A stretch of DNA of 64,000 nucleotides, taken from Rhizorhabdus dicambivorans (GTDB lineage: Bacteria > Pseudomonadota > Alphaproteobacteria > Sphingomonadales > Sphingomonadaceae). Location of the stretch: assembly GCF_002355275.1 (NCBI RefSeq), contig NZ_CP023449.1:1094001-1158000 (forward strand), in the 5' to 3' direction. Below the pieces are notes generated by a model that worked only from the letters and a program-made list of their open reading frames with translations, ran no database searches and was not told the DNA's origin. Positions within the stretch are counted from its first letter, which is position 1, and the number at the start of each line of letters is the position of its first letter. The position numbers were made by a program, and so were the translations under genes. Shown one piece after another: positions 26,353-33,418 of the stretch.

Positions 26353-27371
26353 TTGCCCTTGCCCGCCAGGAACAGGACATCCCCCGCCACGGCGCCGCTC
26401 ATTATCTCGACTTTTGCCGGATCAGCGGTAGGCGCAATCTGGACGGGCACGGCGCTGACGCGCCCATCGGCGGTCACAACATCGACCTGATCCATGCCAT
26501 AGCGCGTCACGACGAAGCGGCGCGGCACCATCAGCGCGTTGCGCCGCCCCACCGCGATCGACACGCCGATCCGCCGGCCCACCAGATCGGCGGACAAGCC
26601 CGGCACGGTCGCGTCGACGCGAAGTCGACCGCCGACGACGGCGGGATAGACTTGGCTGACACGCCCCCGCAGCGACCCACCGGGTAGGTCTCCCGGAGCG
26701 ATCGCGACCTCGGCGCCGCTCTGCAGCTGTCCGGCGAGCGACTCGGGAACCTCGATACGGACGACCGGCGGACCCGCCGTGATCGTCGCAATCGACATGC
26801 CGGGCGCGACGACCGATCCTTCAGGGATATCCGCGCGCAGCACGCGGCCGGCGGACGGAGAGAGGATAGCGCCCTGTCCAGCGACGCTCGCGCTCGCGCC
26901 CCGCTGCGCTCGTGCGGCGGCCAACTGGGCGTCGGCGGCCCGCGCCATGGCGAGGGATTGATCGAGCCGCGCCCTGGCATAGACCTTGTGATCGAACAAA
27001 TCCTGGACACGGCCAAGGTCGGCCCGTGCCCGCACGGCCTCCGCCTGCGCGGCGGCGATCTGCGCGTCATAGGCGCTGGTCTCATAGCCCAGGCGGTTAT
27101 CGACGATCATGCCGATGCGCTGGCCCTTGCGGACCATAACGCCTTCGCGGACGGACAGGCTGGTCAGGATGCCGGCAATGCGAGCGCGCGCCTCGGCGGT
27201 GTCGCGTGTGGTGATCTCGGCGCCGAGGTCCTTCATATCGGTTATCTCGGAGGGTGCCAGCACCATTCGCTCGCCTGCCGGCTGTGAGGCGTGCTGTTTC
27301 GGTGATCCGCCGTCGCTGCAGCCGACCAGCAGCAATGCGATCATACCGATTAGCGATATACGTCTCGGCAT
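26349..27371 (-). CDS. RND efflux periplasmic adaptor (MFP) lipoprotein
   Basis: A 340-residue adaptor with a lipoprotein signal (MALLLVGC-like: IALLLVGCSDGG, Cys about 18). It has a barrel-sandwich half-motif (REGVMVRKGQRIGMI), a helical hairpin (about 95-150) and a beta-barrel domain. The ATG at 27371 is preferred over the longer open frame because it places the signal at the N-terminus. It overlaps the RND gene (ATGA). It is divergent from the SQR gene, with a TACGCA site about 95 bases from both starts. Confidence 0.88.
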   Translation of the reverse strand: MPRRISLIGMIALLLVGCSDGGSPKQHASQPAGERMVLAPSEITDMKDLGAEITTRDTAEARARIAGILTSLSVREGVMVRKGQRIGMIVDNRLGYETSAYDAQIAAAQAEAVRARADLGRVQDLFDHKVYARARLDQSLAMARAADAQLAAARAQRGASASVAGQGAILSPSAGRVLRADIPEGSVVAPGMSIATITAGPPVVRIEVPESLAGQLQSGAEVAIAPGDLPGGSLRGRVSQVYPAVVGGRLRVDATVPGLSADLVGRRIGVSIAVGRRNALMVPRRFVVTRYGMDQVDVVTADGRVSAVPVQIAPTADPAKVEIMSGAVAGDVLFLAGKGK

Positions 27372-27455
27372 TTGAGGCCCCTGTTGCCGTGCATCAGCCG
27401 CACCCAGCTTGATCTCATCTCGCGCCATTGGAGCACGGCCGGCGTCATCGCTGCA

Positions 27456-27478
27456 TTGGGAACATTACGCACTGCGGT
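27456..27478 (+). promoter_or_regulatory. TACGCA-type site in the SQR/RND divergent promoter
   Basis: GGGAACATTACGCACTGCGG is 98 bases before the SQR ATG (27564) and 95 bases before the divergent MFP ATG (27371), nearly midway. It fits the shared GGGAnCATTACGCA pattern of the island. It may serve both operons. Confidence 0.5.
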
Positions 27479-27563
27479 CACCATTCAGAGCCGCTCTATT
27501 GTGCGGGCAAAGGCACCTCCCATCAGGTCGTGCCGGCGCGCCAATGAGCGAAGGTGCGGGATT

Positions 27564-28844
27564 ATGAGCAAACCGAAAATCGTCGTGCTGGGCGCCGGGC
27601 TGGGTGGGACCATCGCCGCCTACGAGATCAAAGCCGCGGTCGGCGAGCGCGCCGATGTGATGATGGTGTCCGCGTCGGATACCTACTCCTTCATCCCCTC
27701 CAATCCGTGGGTCGCGGTGCGCTGGCGCGCACCGGAGGCAATCCAGGTCTTTCTGCCGCCCATATTCGCGAAGAAGCAGATCGGCTTCACCGCTGCCGGC
27801 GCGAAACGCCTGCATGCCGCCGAGAAGCGGCTGGAGCTCAACGACGGCATCAGCGTCGACTATGATTATCTGGTTATCGCGACAGGCCCCGATCTGGCCT
27901 TCGACGAGATCGAGGGGCTGGGCCCGCATGCCGGCCACACCGTTTCGATCTGCCAGACCGCGCATGCTTCGGCCGCCGCCGACGCCTTCGACCGTTTCGT
28001 CGAGAATCCCGGGCCGATCGTCGTCGGCGCTGTCCAGGGGGCTTCCTGTTACGGTCCAGCTTATGAGTTCGCGATGATCCTCGATACCGAGCTGCGGCGC
28101 CGTAAAATCCGCGACAAGGTGCCGATGACCTTCGTCACCGCCGAGCCCTATATCGGCCATCTCGGCCTCGACGGGGTTGGCGACACCAAATCGTTGCTCG
28201 AAAGCGAGCTGAGGAACCGCCACATCAAATGGATCACCAACGCCCGCGTCACCAAGGTTGAGCAGGGTATGATGCATGTCGAGGAAATCGCCGAGGGCGG
28301 GGCCGTGGCGAGGACGCATGACCTGCCATTCGGTTATTCCATGATGCTGCCGGCCTTCCGTGGCGTGCCGGCGGTCAACAATATCGAAGGGCTGACCAAC
28401 CCGCGCGGCTTCATCCTGGTCGACAAGCACCAACGTAACCCTGCCTTTCCCGAGATTTTCGGGCTCGGGGTCTGCATCGCGATCCCGCCGACCGGCCCAA
28501 CCCCGGTCCCCGTTGGCGTGCCCAAGACCGGTTTCATGATCGAGAGCATGGTGACCGCGATCGCGGCCAATCTCGACGCGATTCTGGATGGCAAAGCGCC
28601 GACTGCCGAGGCCACCTGGAATGCCGTGTGCCTCGCCGACTTTGGCGATGGTGGCGTCGCCTTCGTCGCGCAGCCACAGATTCCGCCACGCAACGTCAAC
28701 TGGTCGGCGCGCGGCAAATGGGTGCATCTCGCCAAGATCGCGTTCGAAAAATATTTCCTGCGGAAGGTCCGCAAAGGCGGGGGCGAGCCCCTCTACGAGC
28801 GATTTGCCCTCCACATCATGGGCATTCGCAAGCTGCGGACCTGA
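27564..28844 (+). CDS. sqr: Sulfide:quinone oxidoreductase
   Basis: A 426-residue FAD protein of the two-dinucleotide-binding flavoprotein superfamily. It oxidises sulfide to polysulfide or sulfane sulfur at the membrane and passes electrons to quinone. The FAD motif is VVLGAGLGGTIAAYEI. Three Cys at positions 130 (SICQTAH), 162 (GASCYGPAYEF) and 356 (AVCLADFGDGG) match the catalytic cysteines of known SQRs (128/160/356 in the Acidithiobacillus enzyme). The ATG follows GAAGGTGCGG. It starts an operon with a DUF2892 membrane protein and TolC. A generic NDH-2 is unlikely given the three Cys. Confidence 0.88.
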   Translation: MSKPKIVVLGAGLGGTIAAYEIKAAVGERADVMMVSASDTYSFIPSNPWVAVRWRAPEAIQVFLPPIFAKKQIGFTAAGAKRLHAAEKRLELNDGISVDYDYLVIATGPDLAFDEIEGLGPHAGHTVSICQTAHASAAADAFDRFVENPGPIVVGAVQGASCYGPAYEFAMILDTELRRRKIRDKVPMTFVTAEPYIGHLGLDGVGDTKSLLESELRNRHIKWITNARVTKVEQGMMHVEEIAEGGAVARTHDLPFGYSMMLPAFRGVPAVNNIEGLTNPRGFILVDKHQRNPAFPEIFGLGVCIAIPPTGPTPVPVGVPKTGFMIESMVTAIAANLDAILDGKAPTAEATWNAVCLADFGDGGVAFVAQPQIPPRNVNWSARGKWVHLAKIAFEKYFLRKVRKGGGEPLYERFALHIMGIRKLRT

Positions 28845-28872
28845 CCCATTCAATAGTCGAAAGGAAATCGAA

Positions 28873-29076
28873 ATGACCCTCGATCGTGCCGTCATGGCTT
28901 TCGCAGGATGTGTCGTACTGCTGGGACTTCTCCTGGCCGTGACGGTTCACCCGTGGTGGCTCGCGCTCTCGGCCTTTGCCGGCTTCAACCTGATACAGGC
29001 GAGCTTCACCGGCTTCTGTCCCGCAGCGATCGTCTTCAAGAAGCTGGGCGTGCGGCCGGGGACTGCTTTCAAGTGA
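28873..29076 (+). CDS. DUF2892 inner-membrane protein
   Basis: A 67-residue protein with two membrane helices (about 8-30 and 33-52) and FTGFCPAAIVFKKLG, the DUF2892/YgaP-TM signature with its Cys. In other proteins this module accompanies rhodanese domains in sulfur handling, which suits its place after SQR. The ribosome site is AAAGGA. Its stop overlaps the TolC GTG start (GTGA). Confidence 0.88.
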   Translation: MTLDRAVMAFAGCVVLLGLLLAVTVHPWWLALSAFAGFNLIQASFTGFCPAAIVFKKLGVRPGTAFK

Positions 29077-30344
29077 GACGCCCCCGCCGCCTTGCCCGGC
29101 TCGCGCTATGGCTGGCGGCACCCTTAGCCTTGCACACGGTGGCACGGGCCACCACGCTCGACCAGGCGATCGCGGCGGCAATCGGCCATGCGCCCGAGAT
29201 CGTTATCGCAGACGCCGAAGCCGATGCCGCCGGGGCGCGGCTCGATCAGGCGCGTTCGGGCCGCCTGCCGACCGCGACGCTCACCGGAACGATCGGTTAT
29301 GGCCGCCTCAACCCGCAGAATTTCTTTGGGCTAGGCGCCGCGAACGTCACGCCCCGGGCCGCGCAGGCGACCATCGAACAGCCGTTGTTCAGCGGCGGGA
29401 GTGTCAGCGCCGGGATCGACCAGGCGCGAGCCGGCGTCGTCAGCGCCGCGGCGCAGAAAGTCGCATCGCGGAACCAGCTCATCACGGCCGCCGTCGAGGG
29501 ATATGGCAATGTCCTGGCTGCCGCCGATATGGTCGATCTCTACAGCCGCCTCGTCTCGGAAACGGCCGAGATCGAACGCCAGGCCCGGCTTCGCTTTCGC
29601 GCCGGAGAGAGCCCGAGCACCGATGTCGCCCAAGCAGCCGCCCGCCTGGCCGAAGCGCGCGCAGGACTGTCCCGAGCACAAGGTGCACAGGTCTCAGCGC
29701 AAGCCCATTTCAACAATCTGACCGGGCTTGCCCCGACGGACCTCGAACCGCTGCCGGCGAATCCCGAACTCCCCGCGACGCTTGAAGAGGCGATGGATGT
29801 TGCCTCGCACAGCAACCCCCTCCTGGTGCAGGCCGAGGCCGGCCTGCGCGCCGCCCAAGCGGTAAAGCGGGGCGCACGGGCGGAAGGCCTGCCCACGATC
29901 GGCGCCTTTGCCGAAGCGTCCACGGTCCGCGATCAATTTTTTCCGGATTATCGTGCCGATAGCGCGACGGTCGGCATCCGCGCCCGTTGGCAGCTGTTCA
30001 GCGGCGGGCGCATCTCGGGCAAGATTGCCGAGGCCGGAAGCGAGGAGCGCGCCGCAGAGGCCCGTCTGCGCGCCGCACGGATGCAAATTGGGGAGCAAAT
30101 CGTCTCCACCTTTCAGGAAGTCCGCACCATGCTGCTCGTCGAGCAGGCGGCGTCGGACCAGGCCAGGGCGGCCGGGGAAGCCCTTGAAAGCATCCGTCAC
30201 GAAGTACGAGTCGGCCTTAAGCCGCAACTCGACCTGCTCGACGCCGAACGCGAAGCAATCGCTACGCAAGCCAACCGCGCGCGCGCGCGGACCGACCGCG
30301 CCGTCGCAGCTTATCGGCTGTTGAGTCTTCTCGGACGGCATTGA
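29073..30344 (+). CDS. Outer-membrane efflux protein, TolC family
   Basis: A 423-residue TolC-type channel. The GTG at 29073 overlaps the DUF2892 stop and gives a signal peptide (LARLALWLAAPLALHTVARA). Two long helical-barrel repeats follow (about 40-210 and 225-410), with characteristic segments RFRAGESPSTDVAQA and EVRVGLKPQLDLLDAERE. It supplies the outer-membrane part for the MFP/RND pair encoded divergently, completing a tripartite pump. Confidence 0.9.
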   Translation: MRRPRRLARLALWLAAPLALHTVARATTLDQAIAAAIGHAPEIVIADAEADAAGARLDQARSGRLPTATLTGTIGYGRLNPQNFFGLGAANVTPRAAQATIEQPLFSGGSVSAGIDQARAGVVSAAAQKVASRNQLITAAVEGYGNVLAAADMVDLYSRLVSETAEIERQARLRFRAGESPSTDVAQAAARLAEARAGLSRAQGAQVSAQAHFNNLTGLAPTDLEPLPANPELPATLEEAMDVASHSNPLLVQAEAGLRAAQAVKRGARAEGLPTIGAFAEASTVRDQFFPDYRADSATVGIRARWQLFSGGRISGKIAEAGSEERAAEARLRAARMQIGEQIVSTFQEVRTMLLVEQAASDQARAAGEALESIRHEVRVGLKPQLDLLDAEREAIATQANRARARTDRAVAAYRLLSLLGRH

Positions 30345-30488
30345 ACTGGGGATTACGACATGCACAAGGAGGGGCCAGCTATCGCTGAGCAGCTATCCCA
30401 GGCTTCTCCCCGGAACCCGCCAGTCCGCAAGCGGCCCAAGCCGGGCCGTTCGGCTTGCGTGATCCTCATCATCGAATAATGCGGCGCA

Positions 30489-30641
30489 ATGACCGATTTC
30501 GAGACATCGCAGAAGATCGCCAAAGCGGTTGGGCATGCCCCAGATTGGCTACGTCAGGACCTTTCGTCGAAAGATCCAGCCGTCCGTACGCGAGCCGAGG
30601 AGACGCTGGTGGCCATGATAGCCGCGGCTCTCAAGAAATAG
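30489..30641 (+). CDS. DUF6771-like small protein
   Basis: A 50-residue ORF: MTDFETSQKIAKAVGHAPDW, then LRQDLSSKDPAVRTRAEETL and a helical end (VAMIAAALKK). The pattern APxWxRxDLxxKDxxxRxRAEETL fits small DUF6771-type proteins that in sphingomonads sit next to site-specific serine recombinases. A recombinase remnant follows about 130 bases later. The function of the family is unknown. The gap from tolC (30345-30488) holds only a weak 39-codon frame and a GC hairpin near 30440. Confidence 0.65.
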   Translation: MTDFETSQKIAKAVGHAPDWLRQDLSSKDPAVRTRAEETLVAMIAAALKK

Positions 30642-30648
30642 TCCTTAG

Positions 30649-31098
30649 CCTGCACTATCCGCTCGACTTCGGTGCGGGGTCGAGCATTGGTGTCGGCGTG
30701 AATCGTACCGGCTGAACCAAGCCGGCGCACGCTCCGACCAGGCGCCGCTCCGCCGCTTCCTGACCCTCATGGTTCGCCGCGGCGCCGACGTGAAGCTGAC
30801 GATCCAGTTCGATGCAGAGGCGTCATCCTTGCGTCGCGACCCAAAGCTGGTCGAGCTGATCGTCAAGGCACATCAAGCAAAGCGGATGGTGGGGCCGCCT
30901 GCCCTGCCCGATAGCCTTGGATATAGGGAACGCAACCATCTGGCCCGACTGGCTCGAATGAGTTTTCTGGCACCCGACATCATCAGGTCGATCATGGAAG
31001 GAGCCGAGCTCTCATCGCTTCAATCGAAGCGGTTGTACCGCATGTCGGAACTGCCGATGGACTGGAGCATTCAGAGAGGGGTGTTGGGCTTTTCGTAG
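30649..31098 (+). pseudogene. Serine recombinase, C-terminal remnant
   Basis: The frame after an in-frame stop at 30646 ends in LARLARMSFLAPDIIRSIME, then ELPMDWSIQRGVLGF. This matches the C-terminal domain of large serine recombinases, where the text is typically ...LAPDIVEAILDG...LPxxWxxQRxxLGF. The resolvase catalytic domain is absent, and the part before 30769 (RRGADVKL) is only weakly alike. It is a truncated remnant, next to tRNA-Asn and a DUF6771-like gene, so it probably marks an old integration event. Confidence 0.65.
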
Positions 31099-31270
31099 CC
31101 CCATCGCCATCAAGAAGCGGACTGGCGGCGCTCTGCGTCGCCTTTCCTTTTCACTAGTCATGCTCCGAAGTATCTAACGGCCCCAAAATAGGCGCTCAGA
31201 GACGCCGGTCTGATTTCAGAGGTATCGGTCGGCCAAAGCGGTCTCTGGGCAGATGCGGCAGGCACGGCCA

Positions 31271-31355
31271 CATGCAAACCCACGGAAAATGGGGCGTTTT
31301 TCGACGATATCGGAAGTGTCTCGGAAACCGCCGTTGGCGATAAAAGAAGTGGCTC
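31271..31355 (+). repeat. Copy B of the tRNA-Asn-flanking repeat
   Basis: Sequence directly downstream of the tRNA-Asn 3' end (the tRNA reads on the minus strand), repeated in direct orientation at 22751-22834. Its last bases are the terminal bases of the tRNA plus CCA. Both copies keep a small hairpin (GGCG/CGCC type) between the core and the AAAGAAGTGG block. Confidence 0.7.
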
Positions 31356-31424
31356 CCCGGGCCTGATTCGAACAGGCGGCCGTCCGATTAACAGTCGGAT
31401 GCTCTACCGCTGAGCTACCGGGGA
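31350..31424 (-). tRNA. tRNA-Asn (anticodon GTT)
   Basis: Minus-strand cloverleaf of 75 nucleotides with encoded CCA. Acceptor stem TCCCCGG pairs with CCGGGGA. The D arm is GCTCAGCGGTAGAGC. The anticodon loop CTGTTAA gives GTT, and the T arm contains GTTCGAATC. The gene is intact. Confidence 0.95.
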
Positions 31425-31452
31425 ACACTGCTTCGCTCTAGGCGAGGCGCGC

Positions 31453-31481
31453 CTATAGCAGCGGCCTCTCTAGCAACGCAA
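31453..31481 (-). promoter_or_regulatory. Promoter of tRNA-Asn
   Basis: On the minus strand TTGCGT (31481-31476) and CTATAG (31458-31453) are separated by 17 bases, a good sigma-70-type promoter for the tRNA that starts at 31424. Confidence 0.6.
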
Positions 31482-31501
31482 CCCTCTAGATGCGGTTAAT
31501 T

Positions 31502-32275
31502 TCAGACCGCGAACTGCTCCATGGTGATGCGGTCGTCCAGCGCGTGTTCGGGGTCGAACAGCAGGGTCAGCGGGCTGGTCCGATCGATCGCGATCCGGAT
31601 CGAGGCGACGTCGCGGACCTCGCGCTGGTCGGCCACCGCCGAAACCGGCCGCTTGACCGCGTCGAGCACGCGGAACGAAATTGCGTTCTTGTTGGGCAGG
31701 ATGGCACCACGCCAGCGCCGAGGCCGGAACGGGCTGATCGGGGTCAGCGCCAGCAGCGAGGATTCAAGCGGAAGGATCGGCCCCTGGGCCGACAGATTAT
31801 AGGCGGTCGATCCCGCCGGCGTTGACACCAGCACCCCGTCGCACACGAGCTCGGGAAGCACGACGCGCCCTTCGACGGAGACTTCGACCTTGGCGGTCTC
31901 GCGCGTTTCGCGGAGCAGCGAGACCTCGTTGATCGCCGGAATGGTGAAGCGCTGCCCCTCGACGGTTTCGGCGTCCATCCGCAGCGGCAGCACGGTGATC
32001 GCCTTGGCATGCTGGAGGCGCAGTTCCAGCAGGTCGGGCTGCCAGTTGTTCATCAGGAAGCCGACCGTGCCCAGGTTCATCCCGAACACCGGCAGGATGC
32101 GGTGCCGGTCGAGCATCGCGTGGAGGGTACGCAACATGAAGCCGTCGCCGCCCAGCGCCACCACCAGGTCGGCCTTCTCCAGCGGATGCCACTCATAGAT
32201 ATGGCGCAACTCGCCCGCCGCTTCCTGTGCGGCCGCGGTGGGGGAGGCGACAAGCGCCATCTTCTTTTCGGTCAT
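31502..32275 (-). CDS. nadK: NAD kinase
   Basis: A 257-residue cytoplasmic enzyme that phosphorylates NAD to NADP. The catalytic motif ALGGDGFMLRT, the NExS segment (AINEVSLLRE) and the Gly-rich LVSTPAGSTAYNLSAQGPI are all present. The ATG at 32275 overlaps the moaA stop (ATGA); the longer open frame is the shadow of moaA. The pairing with moaA seems to be simple gene order. Confidence 0.95.
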   Translation of the reverse strand: MTEKKMALVASPTAAAQEAAGELRHIYEWHPLEKADLVVALGGDGFMLRTLHAMLDRHRILPVFGMNLGTVGFLMNNWQPDLLELRLQHAKAITVLPLRMDAETVEGQRFTIPAINEVSLLRETRETAKVEVSVEGRVVLPELVCDGVLVSTPAGSTAYNLSAQGPILPLESSLLALTPISPFRPRRWRGAILPNKNAISFRVLDAVKRPVSAVADQREVRDVASIRIAIDRTSPLTLLFDPEHALDDRITMEQFAV

Positions 32276-33297
32276 CCGCCGGTGACGCTCATATGTCGCG
32301 AAACCGCCGGGGCCGCGCCGGCGCGGTCGATCTTGAAAGCGTGGCGCTCGGGCTTGAGCCGCATCGCGCGGTCGAGCAGCCGGTCGAGTTCGCCCGCATC
32401 GCCTTCGCGCAGGGCCTTGCGCAGGTCGAGCCGGTCGTCGAAGCCCAGGCACATGTAGATCTGCCCGGTCGCAGTCACCCGGACCCGGTTGCAGCCATCG
32501 CAGAAATTATTGGTGAGGGGGGTAATGAAGCCGATCCGCGCGTCCAGCTCCTCGACCCGCGCATAGCGCGCCGGGCCGCCGGTGCGATAATCGAGCGGGG
32601 TGAGGGTGAAACGGCTCTCCAGCCCGCGACGTACCCCGTCGAGCGGCAGATAGCGGTCGGTGCGGTCGTCCTCCACCTCGCCCAGCGGCATCGTCTCGAT
32701 CAGGGTCAGGTCATGGCCCTCGGCCGCGCACCAGCGCAGCATCGGCTCGATCTCGGTTTCGTTGAGGTCCTTGAGCGCGACCATGTTGATCTTGACCGCT
32801 AGGCCCGCCTCTCGCGCCGCCGCGATGCCGTCGAGCACCACGGCCAGGTCGCCGCCCCGGGTGATGAAGCCGAAGCGCTCGGGGTCCAGGCTGTCGACGC
32901 TGACGTTGATCCGCCGCACCCCGGCCTCCGCCAGCCCGGCGGCATGGCGGCGCAGCTGGCTGGCGTTGGTGGTAAGGGTCAGTTCGTCGAGCCCGTCTCC
33001 GATGCGGCCGCCCAGGATGCGGACCAGCTCTTCGATCCCGCGCCGCACCAGCGGCTCGCCGCCGGTCAGCCGGATCTTGCGGATGCCGCGCGCGATGAAG
33101 GTGTCGGCCAGCGCGGCCAGTTCCTCGATCGTCAATATCTCGCGCTTCGGCAGGAACTGCATCTTTTCCGCCATGCAGTAGCGGCAGCGGAAATCGCAGC
33201 GGTCGGTCACCGACAGCCGCAAATAGCTGATCCGCCTGCCGAACGCGTCGGCGAGCGGTTTGCCCTCGCCCCCAAATGGCTTGCCCGTCAGTGCCAT
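32272..33297 (-). CDS. moaA: GTP 3',8-cyclase MoaA
   Basis: A 341-residue radical-SAM enzyme, the first step of molybdenum cofactor synthesis (GTP to cyclic 3',8-H2GTP). The N-terminal Fe-S site CDFRCRYC and the second cluster FCDGCNRVR with a third Cys (YMCLGFDD) are present. The essential C-terminal Gly-Gly is kept (SVTGG end). No other moa genes are nearby. Confidence 0.96.
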   Translation of the reverse strand: MALTGKPFGGEGKPLADAFGRRISYLRLSVTDRCDFRCRYCMAEKMQFLPKREILTIEELAALADTFIARGIRKIRLTGGEPLVRRGIEELVRILGGRIGDGLDELTLTTNASQLRRHAAGLAEAGVRRINVSVDSLDPERFGFITRGGDLAVVLDGIAAAREAGLAVKINMVALKDLNETEIEPMLRWCAAEGHDLTLIETMPLGEVEDDRTDRYLPLDGVRRGLESRFTLTPLDYRTGGPARYARVEELDARIGFITPLTNNFCDGCNRVRVTATGQIYMCLGFDDRLDLRKALREGDAGELDRLLDRAMRLKPERHAFKIDRAGAAPAVSRHMSVTGG

Positions 33298-33418
33298 GTA
33301 CCCATCCTAGCAGCGCTTCCGGGGCAAAGATAGGAAGCTGTGGATCATTCGCCTATAGCCGGGCTTCGATGAAGCTTTGCGATTGGCCTGCGCAGGTCGA
33401 TACGGTAACAGTCGGGAA

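Noticed and set aside
5893-27480. Idea that the GGGAAC part of the shared sites is an EcfG-type -35 element
   Set aside because: A matching CGTT at the required 16-17 base spacing was not found at the sites checked.
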